Shown here: positions 1-6,180 of the stretch, in pieces
How positions within the stretch are numbered: position 1 is the first letter of the stretch
How the letters are laid out: each line of letters starts with the position of its first letter
NCBI GenBank assembly: GCA_938048505.1
Contig: CALIUX010000028.1
Coordinates: 1-11,307 of the forward strand
Source: an uncultured Pseudomonadales bacterium
GTDB lineage: Bacteria > Pseudomonadota > Gammaproteobacteria > Pseudomonadales > Cellvibrionaceae
DNA: 11,307 nucleotides
Direction: 5' to 3'
The notes under the pieces: model-generated
What the model was told of the DNA's origin: nothing
Seen by the model: only the letters and a program-made list of their open reading frames with translations
The model's database searches: none
Translations under genes and position numbers: made by a program

Positions 1-78
1 GAAGAAAGCTTTTTAGATGCTTACACTCGTTTAGGCCTTCCCGTTTTTAAGGAGCGCGTATATGCCAAAGCTAATTAA
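1..78 (+). CDS. cysI: Sulfite/nitrite reductase hemoprotein, C-terminal end (partial)
   Basis: Frame 1 is open from the left edge to TAA at 76-78 and gives 25 residues ending LGLPVFKERVYAKAN. The pattern of an aromatic/Tyr-Thr-Arg segment, then G-x-P-F/V-F-K-E-R-V-Y, is the usual C-terminus of the siroheme/4Fe-4S sulfite reductase hemoprotein (CysI/NirA family), which reduces sulfite to sulfide in the cytoplasm. The next gene, DUF934, starts inside its last codons, and that pair is the typical cysI-DUF934 operon of Pseudomonas-like gammaproteobacteria. The assignment rests on a short tail plus context; ferredoxin-nitrite reductase of the same fold is the alternative. All catalytic residues lie outside the window. 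Confidence 0.72.
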   Translation, partial: EESFLDAYTRLGLPVFKERVYAKAN

Positions 79-541
79 AAATGGTGTTGCTGAAGACTAC
101 ACTTGGCAAGTACTAGAAGACAGTAGCACAGATGTAAACCTAAACAGTGGCCATCATCTTATCCCGCTAGAAGATTGGCTAGCAGCAGATTACAGCGGTC
201 AACAAGTGGGCATTGTCCTTCACTGTGATACCGACCCTACGCTCTTAACTGATGCAGTCGCCAAAGCACCTGCCATCGCTGTGCACTTTGGTGCTTTTGC
301 AGACGGTCGCGGCTTTTCGCTAGCCAGAATACTGCGCGAAGAATGTGAATACACCGGCGAACTTCAGGCCGCAGGTCATTACATTCAAGATCAACTGTTT
401 TACTTGAAGCGCTGCGGCTTTGACTCTTATGTTGTTGATGAAAATAGCAATATAGAGTCAATGCTTGTTAGCCTAGAAGACTTTAGCAATAGCTACCAAG
501 CTTCTTCGGATGAGTCGCGTCCACTGTTTAGACGTCGCTAA
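62..541 (+). CDS. DUF934 family protein, sulfite-reduction associated
   Basis: A 159-residue protein that matches the DUF934 family from memory. The visible family features are IPLEDWLA (34-41), an F-A-DGRG-S block (VHFGAFADGRGFSLARILRE, 74-93) and GHYIQDQLFYLKRCGFD (105-121). DUF934 proteins are encoded next to cysI in many proteobacteria and are often annotated as oxidoreductases probably involved in sulfite reduction, but no biochemical activity is firmly established as far as I know. There is no signal peptide or membrane segment, so it is cytoplasmic. The ATG at 62 follows AAGGAG (49-54) by 7 nt and overlaps the end of the upstream gene by 17 bp, which implies translational coupling. The C-terminus is basic and disordered-looking (FRRR). 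Confidence 0.85.
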   Translation: MPKLIKNGVAEDYTWQVLEDSSTDVNLNSGHHLIPLEDWLAADYSGQQVGIVLHCDTDPTLLTDAVAKAPAIAVHFGAFADGRGFSLARILREECEYTGELQAAGHYIQDQLFYLKRCGFDSYVVDENSNIESMLVSLEDFSNSYQASSDESRPLFRRR

Positions 542-544
542 TTA

Positions 545-570
545 CATTCTCCAGATTCATCTGGGGAATG
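545..570 (+). terminator. Strong hairpin after DUF934 gene, possible terminator
   Basis: Arms at 545-555 and 560-570 pair over 11 bp (one G-T wobble) around a 4-nt loop, core CCAGATTCATCTGG, starting 3 bp after the DUF934 stop codon. It is followed by CTTAACGG rather than a T-run, so it would be a poor Rho-independent terminator and may instead protect the mRNA 3' end. The structure is seen directly; the role is inferred. Confidence 0.45.
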
Positions 571-602
571 CTTAACGGTTATTGCCCTCAATACCGGAAT
601 AA

Positions 603-634
603 ACCCCAAGTAAAAGCGAGTCTTTTCTTGGGGT
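603..634 (+). other. Second inverted repeat between DUF934 and antiporter genes
   Basis: The arm ACCCCAAG (603-610) pairs with CTTGGGGT (627-634), and AAAAG (612-616) pairs with CTTTT (622-626), with a single unpaired T at 611 and a 5-nt loop. That makes a 13-bp interrupted stem. No T-run follows. Together with the 545-570 hairpin it probably closes the cys transcript. An operator for the antiporter gene is a less likely alternative. Confidence 0.4.
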
Positions 635-689
635 ACTTCTATCAACCTCATCTAGAATAGATTGATACGCCCCTTCAGCGGAACTGACT

Positions 690-1856
690 ATGCACGGTCA
701 TATTTTTGAGGCTTTTTTTCTCATTTTCACCGCGTCCGCCATCATCGGAACCCTAGCACTTTATACCCGCCAACCCCTTATCGTTGTTTACGTCGCTGTA
801 GGCATACTTCTTGGGCCCTTTGGTCTAAAAGCGGTAAGTGATATTCACCTTATCAGTGAGCTATCGCATATTGGCATTGTCTTTTTGCTCTTCTTACTTG
901 GGCTCGATATGCAGCCTAAGGCACTGAAAAGCGTTTTTAAAGAGATCACCCCCACTGCACTCATTAGCGCCTGTATTTTTGCAAGCCTAGGTTTTGCTAT
1001 TGGAAAGGCGTTTCAGTTCACCACTACCGAAGCCGCGGTCTTGGGTATGGCCATGATGTTTTCGAGCACCATCATTGGGATTAAATTACTCCCAACAACG
1101 GTACTTCACCACCGCCACACGGGTGAGCTCATGGTAGGACTCCTGCTTTTCCAAGATTTTTTGGCCATTATTTGCTTGTTAATACTAGCAAGCGGCATGC
1201 AAGAGGGGGTTAATGTAGGTGAGCTTGGAATGGCTTTTTTGGCGCTCCCTGCATTAGGGGTATTTGCGATTCTTTTTGTGAAATACATATTGCTACAGCT
1301 CATTGCACGCTTTGACCGCATTCAAGAATATATCTTTCTTATCGCCATTGGTTGGTGCTTAGGGCTTGCCGAGCTTGCAAATATTATGGGGTTATCGGCA
1401 GAAATTGGGGCCTTTATTGCCGGTATTACCTTGGCTACCAGCCCGATCTCACAATTTATTGCACTCAATCTCAAACCGTTGCGTGATTTCTTTTTGATTT
1501 TGTTTTTTTTCGCACTGGGCGCTCAATTAAATATCCATCTTCTGCCGCAGCTCATCGTACCCATTCTGGTTGTTTCTTTAATCGTCATTGTGATCAAACC
1601 AACAACCTTTTACTTTTTATTGCGGCAACGCAGCGAACGTAAAGAGCTTGCTTGGGATGTAGGCTTTCGCCTAGGACAAATCAGCGAGTTCTCACTTCTG
1701 CTCGTTATTGTTGCAAGCAGCAATATGATTATTGGCGAGCAAGTCAAAGTCATTATTCAAAGCGCAGCAATCATCACCTTTTTAGTTTCGAGCTATATCG
1801 TTATTTTCTTTTTCCCAAGCCCCATCGCTGTAAGTGAGCGCTTACGTCGGGACTAA
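690..1856 (+). CDS. CPA2-family (KefB/KefC-type) cation:proton antiporter, membrane domain only
   Basis: A 388-residue, very hydrophobic inner-membrane protein with about 11-12 predicted transmembrane helices. Family landmarks are LLFLLGLDM (66-74), the FQDF motif in a membrane helix (154-157), GLSAEIGAFIAG (234-245) and FRLGQISEFSLLL (326-338), the last corresponding to the GGEFAFV-like region of KefC. These proteins exchange K+ or Na+ for H+. KefB/KefC and many relatives continue after the membrane domain with a cytosolic RCK/TrkA-N nucleotide-binding domain. Here the chain stops shortly after the last helix (ending SERLRRD), so it lacks that ligand-gated regulator unless a partner is encoded elsewhere. 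The ATG at 690 has only a weak Shine-Dalgarno (AGCGGA). Substrate ion cannot be told from sequence. Confidence 0.85.
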   Translation: MHGHIFEAFFLIFTASAIIGTLALYTRQPLIVVYVAVGILLGPFGLKAVSDIHLISELSHIGIVFLLFLLGLDMQPKALKSVFKEITPTALISACIFASLGFAIGKAFQFTTTEAAVLGMAMMFSSTIIGIKLLPTTVLHHRHTGELMVGLLLFQDFLAIICLLILASGMQEGVNVGELGMAFLALPALGVFAILFVKYILLQLIARFDRIQEYIFLIAIGWCLGLAELANIMGLSAEIGAFIAGITLATSPISQFIALNLKPLRDFFLILFFFALGAQLNIHLLPQLIVPILVVSLIVIVIKPTTFYFLLRQRSERKELAWDVGFRLGQISEFSLLLVIVASSNMIIGEQVKVIIQSAAIITFLVSSYIVIFFFPSPIAVSERLRRD

Positions 1857-1920
1857 ATGAAATTCTGGGATGGCACTTTATTGGATGATGAGAACAAACA
1901 GACAAAAACTGTCCAAAAAA

Positions 1921-1949
1921 TAGACAAATGTGACGTGTGACGATATAAT
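1921..1949 (+). promoter_or_regulatory. Sigma70 promoter of deaD
   Basis: The -35 hexamer TAGACA (1921-1926, 5/6 match to TTGACA) and -10 hexamer TATAAT (1944-1949, perfect) are separated by exactly 17 bp. Transcription would begin near 1956, leaving a leader of about 60 nt before the deaD start codon. The spacer is almost filled by a perfect tandem heptamer, TGTGACG twice (1929-1942). Confidence 0.8.
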
Positions 1950-1964
1950 CCCGCACCTTTTTTT

Positions 1965-1992
1965 GCCCGAGGCTTTTGACATAGGCTTGGGC
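1965..1992 (+). promoter_or_regulatory. Leader hairpin in deaD 5' untranslated region
   Basis: GCCCGAGGC (1965-1973) and GGCTTGGGC (1984-1992) can form a 7-bp stem (one G-T pair), a mismatch and one more pair, followed by TTTATTTC. It lies between the predicted transcription start and the Shine-Dalgarno AGGA (2008-2011). It could act as an attenuator or a temperature-sensitive structure. It could also be an old terminator for the antiporter gene. The pairing is visible; the function is inferred. Confidence 0.35.
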
Positions 1993-2018
1993 TTTATTTC
2001 CCTTCACAGGACGCCTTC

Positions 2019-3794
2019 ATGACCCAAGAAAGCCAGAGTTTTGAGCAACTTGGCCTCAATGCCCGTATTTTAGAAGCCATCACAGAAATCGGGTACGAAA
2101 CCCCCTCACCTATTCAAGCCCAAGCCATACCCGTTATGCTTGCAGGCCGCGATATTCTGGGCCAGGCCCAGACCGGAACCGGTAAAACCGCAGCATTTGC
2201 ACTACCGCTCCTACAAATGGTCGACGTCAACAGTCGACTTCCACAAGTATTGGTCTTAGCGCCAACACGTGAACTGGCAATTCAGGTTGCCGAAGCGTTT
2301 CAAAGCTATGCACATTTTCTAAAAGGCTTTCACGTGCTACCCGTATACGGTGGCCAAGCCTACGATCAACAAATCAGAGCCCTTAAGCGCGGTGTACAAG
2401 TTGTAGTGGGTACTCCAGGGCGCGTAATGGACCATATGCGCAAGGGCACACTCAAACTCAGTGATCTTAAGCACTTGGTATTGGATGAAGCCGATGAAAT
2501 GCTACGCATGGGTTTTATTGATGATGTTGAGTGGATTCTAGAACAAACACCAGACAACCGACAAATCGCGCTTTTTTCTGCCACCATGCCAAAAGAAATT
2601 GCGCGCGTTGCAAATACTTATTTGCAAAACCCCGAGCATGTCAAAGTCGCCATGAAAACAACAACGGCGACGACTATTCGCCAACGTTACTGGCCTGTTG
2701 GCGGCGTACATAAGCTTGATGCCCTCACGCGCATTTTAGAAGCCGAACCTTTTGATGCAGCCATTATTTTTGTACGCACCAAAACGGCAACCGTTGAGCT
2801 GGCAGAAAAGCTAGAAGCACGTGGACACAGTGCCGCAGCACTGAATGGCGATATATCCCAGAACATTCGCGAACGCACTGTTGAGCGGCTGAAAAAAGGC
2901 AAAATTGATGTTTTGATTGCAACAGACGTTGCAGCACGTGGGCTCGATGTAGAGCGTATTACGCATGTTATCAATTACGACATCCCTTATGACAGCGAAG
3001 CCTATACACACCGTATTGGTCGTACAGGTCGTGCGGGAAGAAGCGGTGATGCAATCTTATTTGTTGCCAGACGTGAACAGCGCATGCTGCGTACCATTGA
3101 ACGCGCAACAGGCAAGCCCATCGAGCCGATGAAGCTACCGTCTGTTGCCGACATTAATGAGCAACGTCAACAACGCTTTAAGCAGCAGATTGTAGAGACC
3201 ATTGCAGGTGAAAACTTAGAGATCTATGCCAAAATTCTTAATGAACTTCATACAGAAGAAGGCACCGATCCCATGCAAATGGCCGCAGCACTTGCGAAGC
3301 TCGTTCATGGAGAACAACCTCTCTTTTTGCAAGATCGTCCAGAAAGAGAAGTCACCTTCAGAGATAGAGATAGAGATCGTGATGACAATCGCCGCGACCG
3401 CGACCGTAGACCACGTCGCGAACAAGACGGTGAGCGCATTCCAATGTCAAGTTACCGCTTAGATGTAGGGCGTAGTGACGGCGTAAAACCTGGCAATATT
3501 GTGGGCGCATTAGCGAATGAAGCTGATATCAGCAGTCAGTACATCCAGCGTATTAGCATCCAAGATGATCATTCGACGGTTAGCTTACCAGCCAATATGC
3601 CAAGCGAGATGCTTCAAAAGCTGAAAAAAGTCTGGGTATGCAAAAAGCAAATTAACCTAACAGCCATTGCTGATCCTGGGTTTAATAATGAAAGAAAATC
3701 CGGTAAAAAGCCGTTTAAGCGCGGCGATGGCAAAAAGCCCAATAGCAAACGACGCTCTCGCCCATCAGGTGATCGTCCTCCTCGCAGAGACTAA
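2019..3794 (+). CDS. deaD: DEAD-box ATP-dependent RNA helicase DeaD/CsdA
   Basis: A 591-residue cytoplasmic RNA helicase. All core motifs are present: Q motif (7-37, F8, Q33), Walker A AQTGTGKT (50-57), PTREL (82-86), GTPGR (131-135), DEAD (156-159), SAT (187-189), motif IV IIFVRTK (249-255), motif V ATDVAARGLD (301-310) and motif VI HRIGRTGRAGR (331-341). A basic Arg-Asp-rich linker (about 443-468) leads to a DbpA-type RNA-binding domain (about 473-548), then a Lys/Arg-rich tail. That order and the length match DeaD/CsdA (about 630 aa in E. coli) rather than RhlE, RhlB or SrmB. DeaD unwinds RNA duplexes in ribosome assembly and mRNA turnover, especially at low temperature. The ATG follows AGGA (2008-2011) by 7 nt. 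It is transcribed alone from the promoter at 1921 and ends at the terminator at 3851. Confidence 0.95.
   Translation: MTQESQSFEQLGLNARILEAITEIGYETPSPIQAQAIPVMLAGRDILGQAQTGTGKTAAFALPLLQMVDVNSRLPQVLVLAPTRELAIQVAEAFQSYAHFLKGFHVLPVYGGQAYDQQIRALKRGVQVVVGTPGRVMDHMRKGTLKLSDLKHLVLDEADEMLRMGFIDDVEWILEQTPDNRQIALFSATMPKEIARVANTYLQNPEHVKVAMKTTTATTIRQRYWPVGGVHKLDALTRILEAEPFDAAIIFVRTKTATVELAEKLEARGHSAAALNGDISQNIRERTVERLKKGKIDVLIATDVAARGLDVERITHVINYDIPYDSEAYTHRIGRTGRAGRSGDAILFVARREQRMLRTIERATGKPIEPMKLPSVADINEQRQQRFKQQIVETIAGENLEIYAKILNELHTEEGTDPMQMAAALAKLVHGEQPLFLQDRPEREVTFRDRDRDRDDNRRDRDRRPRREQDGERIPMSSYRLDVGRSDGVKPGNIVGALANEADISSQYIQRISIQDDHSTVSLPANMPSEMLQKLKKVWVCKKQINLTAIADPGFNNERKSGKKPFKRGDGKKPNSKRRSRPSGDRPPRRD
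3360..3412 (+). repeat. In-frame hexamer repeat coding the Arg-Asp linker of DeaD
   Basis: AGAGAT occurs three times in tandem (3360-3377), followed by diverged hexamers (CGTGAT, then two GACCG-type units) that encode alternating Arg and Asp. Copy-number change by 6 bp would keep the reading frame and only lengthen or shorten the flexible linker before the DbpA domain. Confidence 0.7.
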
Positions 3795-3809
3795 CTCGAG
3801 AGACTAACT
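3786..3809 (+). repeat. Tandem duplication across the deaD stop codon
   Basis: AGAGACTAACT occurs at 3786-3796 and again at 3799-3809 with a 13-bp period, and a decayed third copy, TAGACTAA, lies near 3815-3822. The first copy contains the deaD TAA (3792-3794). The second TAA lies in a different frame. It looks like local slippage or duplication with no evident role. Confidence 0.6.
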
Positions 3810-3850
3810 TGCATAGACTAAACAGTTACCGTTATTTATAACTAATATCC

Positions 3851-3887
3851 AAGGCCTCTATCAATACTCTGATAGAGGCCTTTTTAT
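3851..3887 (+). terminator. Intrinsic terminator of deaD
   Basis: A perfect 13-bp stem, AAGGCCTCTATCA (3851-3863) with TGATAGAGGCCTT (3870-3882), has a 6-nt loop and runs into TTTTTATT. This is a textbook Rho-independent terminator on the plus strand, 57 bp after the deaD stop. On the minus strand it lacks a matching T-run, so it does not serve the convergent small gene as well. Confidence 0.95.
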
Positions 3888-3941
3888 TGTTCGCTTTATG
3901 TTACCCAGCTGACGTTTCAGCTTCTAATCAAATAGAAACCG

Positions 3942-4205
3942 TTATGCAGAGGTAAGCGGGTGATCCTTAGGGAGCGTTTTCTGCATCCACAACGCTAATT
4001 TATGACGGCGATGTACGTCATTTTCTTGTCCTTTTGCTAGGGGCTGAATGAGCTTATCATGCACCAGCAAACGATAGACAAATTCAACTTTTAATTTTGC
4101 CGAGTCATGAGACTCTACTTCACCTACTCCGCGCTTTCTGGCATATGTGGCACCCACTTTTAATGCTTCAGATACCAACTCCGCTTCATTTTTTATTTTT
4201 TTCAT
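3942..4205 (-). CDS. DUF5062-like small conserved protein
   Basis: An 87-residue soluble, charged protein (MKKIKNEAELVSEALKVG at the start, then YRLLVHDKLIQPLAK at 44-58 and HKLALWMQKTLP at 68-79). From memory it resembles the DUF5062 family of Vibrio, Shewanella and related gammaproteobacteria, about 85 residues with the same KNEAEL start and VHDKLIQPLA core. No function is known to me. It has no signal peptide, no membrane helix and no cysteine, and is probably largely helical. The minus-strand Shine-Dalgarno GGAGAG lies about 7 nt before the ATG, which supports this start. It converges on deaD and is transcribed on its own. I saw no clear terminator for it. Confidence 0.75.
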   Translation of the reverse strand: MKKIKNEAELVSEALKVGATYARKRGVGEVESHDSAKLKVEFVYRLLVHDKLIQPLAKGQENDVHRRHKLALWMQKTLPKDHPLTSA

Positions 4206-4456
4206 TCTCTCTCCACACCATAATATAGATTGGCATCACTGCATCCTGCTTTTTGGCTTTCCATAAAGCATGCCAAACAGCGGCTTCAACACTCCCGTTT
4301 GCAGCAACATTACCTTCAGCTTAACACTCTAATAAACGATTAATACATATATAAAACTTAGCAAATCTTTTCGCTTTGTGCTCTTAACACACCTGCATAC
4401 ACAATTTTTAGCCATACATTTTTACTTATTAAGCAGGCCAGCATATTTTTTAGGGT
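4206..4456. other. A/T-rich gap between the DUF5062-like gene and peroxidase terminator
   Basis: No open frame with a Shine-Dalgarno, no RNA gene and no clear repeat is visible on either strand. It must hold the minus-strand promoter of the DUF5062-like gene. A -10-like TATATT lies about 20-25 bp before that start codon on the minus strand, but no convincing -35 pairs with it. Confidence 0.4.
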
Positions 4457-4490
4457 AAAAAAAAGGCCACTCAATCACAAGAGTGGCCTT
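4457..4490 (-). terminator. Intrinsic terminator of the peroxidase gene
   Basis: On the minus strand, AAGGCCACTC (complement of 4481-4490) pairs with GAGTGGCCTT (complement of 4463-4472) across an 8-nt loop, and the stem runs into eight T residues (complement of 4457-4464). This is a strong Rho-independent terminator about 100 bp after the peroxidase stop codon. Confidence 0.93.
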
Positions 4491-4494
4491 AGGG

Positions 4495-4534
4495 TAATAC
4501 TGACTAATAAGAATATTACCGTAAGTCAGTATTA
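4495..4534 (-). other. Inverted repeat in the peroxidase 3' untranslated region
   Basis: TAATACTGACT (4495-4505) and AGTCAGTATTA (4524-4534) are perfect 11-bp complements separated by 18 nt. An alternative, mutually exclusive pairing exists between GGTAATA (4493-4499) and TATTACC (4514-4520). It lies between the peroxidase stop and its terminator. Confidence 0.6.
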
Positions 4535-4558
4535 ATAGAGACTTGGATCAACCCAAGA

Positions 4559-4585
4559 ATGTGGCTTTCAAATTGACAGCCACAT
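4559..4585 (-). other. Hairpin just after the peroxidase stop codon
   Basis: ATGTGGCT (4559-4566) and AGCCACAT (4578-4585) are perfect 8-bp complements around an 11-nt loop, ending 6 bp past the stop codon on the minus strand. It is the first of three stacked structures in this 3' region and may protect the transcript from 3' exonucleases. Confidence 0.55.
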
Positions 4586-4591
4586 GACAAG

Positions 4592-6025
4592 TTAATCAGG
4601 GATAGGCAAGCCACTTGCTACGCTGTTAGGAATCAAATCATGTAAGTTCAATGATGAACGATCCGTTAGTGCACCCATAAAGGACATTAGGTCATCTACA
4701 TCTGAATCATTTAATGGGCGACCATATGTGCGCAACTCAGGTGCTAGTGTGCTGAAAATGCGCTCAAGTGTTGCAGGGTCGTTTTCAAAGCTACCGGTAA
4801 CAAGTTCAAATTCAATTTGATTTGGGTTATATGACGCAATAGATCCTTCTGGATCAAGGTGATGGCGAATTGCATCTTCGAGCTTATCAAAGGCACCGTT
4901 ATGGAAGTAAGGTGACTCAAGCTCAATGTTACGTAATGAAGGCGTACGGAACTGGAAGTCTTCAGCAGCGTTACCCGTGACAGCACCACGACCTAAATCC
5001 AATGGAGCAGCATCACCACGACCCGTTCCAACTTGAGGTCCGGCTATGTTATGGAAACCAAAGTCTGTTTGTAAATTACCTGAGTGACAGGCAGCACAGT
5101 TTGCTCGACCATAAAATAAAAGCGCGCCACGTTTTGCGCTTTCTGACATAGCACTATTATCACCTGCTAAATATTGGTCAAACGGCGAATTCAATGCTGT
5201 GAAAGCTTCAGTCATGAATGCTCCCATGGCATTACTGATATCAACAATATCAATATCTTCTTGCGCTACATCAGGATAAGCCTTATCAAGTAGCTCATCA
5301 TAATTGTCATTATTGACAATACGAGCCGTAATACGCTCCCAGATTTGTACAAAGTCTGAATCAGTAAGATCTTCTAATTCATTTGGCTGGCCAAATACAT
5401 CTAGCTGACCTGGGAAGCCTCGCATTTCTTCATCGGGAGTAATAGGAAAGGCACTAAATGCACCTAATGCATTTGTAAAGTCTTGTGGCGTGTCATCACC
5501 GGCGGGCGAAATAAAACCAATTTCTGCATTACCTGATAAACGACCATCCCAAAACATAACATCCCAACCTGGGACACCACGGTTCCACAAACTTAAAGCG
5601 TTACGTGGTAAGAAATCAAAGCGTTCGTCACCATCTTGGCGTCGGCTTGAGCCTAGGCCAACAGCACCTTGCGCGCGCGACTGGCTTTGAGCATCAGCAG
5701 AGCCCAATGTAGGGTGGTGACAGGTTGCACAAGAAATATTTCGGCGCCCAGAAAGCTCTTTATCAAAAAATAAACTTTGCCCAAGAGCAACCATGTCTGG
5801 GTTTTGTGGTGCGGGTGGAGTAACAGGCGATACATCATAAATATATAGCTTTTTACGCAAAATCCTATCAGTGCGTGAAGGATGACTGAAAGGAAATTTA
5901 AAATGACTGCTACTTTGAAAATTAGAAAAACTGCTAGAACCTCGAGCATGGGAGTCAACCGCGACTCCAATGCTAAGGCATGCCAACACACTCGACAAAC
6001 CGACTTGCTTAATTGCAGACTTCAT
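4592..6025 (-). CDS. Secreted di-heme cytochrome c peroxidase / MauG-like protein
   Basis: I place the start at 6025 (477 aa), because CTCTCCT at 6033-6039 reads AGGAGAG 7 nt before it and the chain then opens with a signal peptide. An upstream in-frame ATG at 6070 would put 15 polar residues ahead of it. The signal peptide (MKSAIKQVGLSSVLACLSIG...) is probably cut after SHA (25-27). A Ser/Phe-rich linker (28-50) follows. Two heme c sites are visible, CATCH (99-103) and CAACH (310-314), with FWDGRL (158-163), FRTPSLRNI (359-367) and SPYFHNGAF (371-379), as in the bacterial CcpA/MauG family (COG1858). Such periplasmic enzymes reduce hydrogen peroxide with electrons from small cytochromes or copper proteins, or oxidise protein residues. 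At 477 aa it is longer than classical CcpA (roughly 320-350 aa). No electron-donor gene is adjacent, and the exact substrate is unknown. Confidence 0.88.
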   Translation of the reverse strand: MKSAIKQVGLSSVLACLSIGVAVDSHARGSSSFSNFQSSSHFKFPFSHPSRTDRILRKKLYIYDVSPVTPPAPQNPDMVALGQSLFFDKELSGRRNISCATCHHPTLGSADAQSQSRAQGAVGLGSSRRQDGDERFDFLPRNALSLWNRGVPGWDVMFWDGRLSGNAEIGFISPAGDDTPQDFTNALGAFSAFPITPDEEMRGFPGQLDVFGQPNELEDLTDSDFVQIWERITARIVNNDNYDELLDKAYPDVAQEDIDIVDISNAMGAFMTEAFTALNSPFDQYLAGDNSAMSESAKRGALLFYGRANCAACHSGNLQTDFGFHNIAGPQVGTGRGDAAPLDLGRGAVTGNAAEDFQFRTPSLRNIELESPYFHNGAFDKLEDAIRHHLDPEGSIASYNPNQIEFELVTGSFENDPATLERIFSTLAPELRTYGRPLNDSDVDDLMSFMGALTDRSSLNLHDLIPNSVASGLPIPD

Positions 6026-6032
6026 ATGAATA

Positions 6033-6039
6033 CTCTCCT
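6033..6039 (-). promoter_or_regulatory. Ribosome binding site deciding the peroxidase start
   Basis: On the minus strand this reads AGGAGAG, 7 nt upstream of the ATG at 6025. It lies inside the longer frame that begins at 6070 and so favours the downstream start with its signal peptide. Confidence 0.8.
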
Positions 6040-6078
6040 GAAAATAATCGCTATTAATGGGAAATAGCATCTCTTATG

Positions 6079-6099
6079 TAGATCTTTATATAGATCTTT
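6079..6099. repeat. Paired TAGATCTTT repeats upstream of the peroxidase gene
   Basis: TAGATCTTT occurs at 6079-6087 and 6091-6099, a 12-bp period, and each contains the palindrome AGATCT. The pair lies 54-74 bp upstream of the peroxidase start codon, where a promoter or operator is expected. On the minus strand TATAAA and TATATA -10-like stretches surround it, but no good -35 is found. Confidence 0.4.
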
Positions 6100-6180
6100 T
6101 TTATAGCGCATATCACTAAAAACTATCGCGTAGGCAATTGAGATTAATGAGCGTGCATTTCTGAGATTACAAGGAGAATC

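Noticed and set aside
1872..1887. TGGCAC followed by TGGAT, resembling a sigma54 promoter before deaD
   Set aside because: The -12 GC dinucleotide is missing at the required spacing, and a near-consensus sigma70 promoter lies just downstream.
5653..5991. 112-codon minus-strand frame overlapping the peroxidase gene
   Set aside because: It is a shifted-frame shadow of the peroxidase, which has heme motifs and a signal peptide in its own frame.
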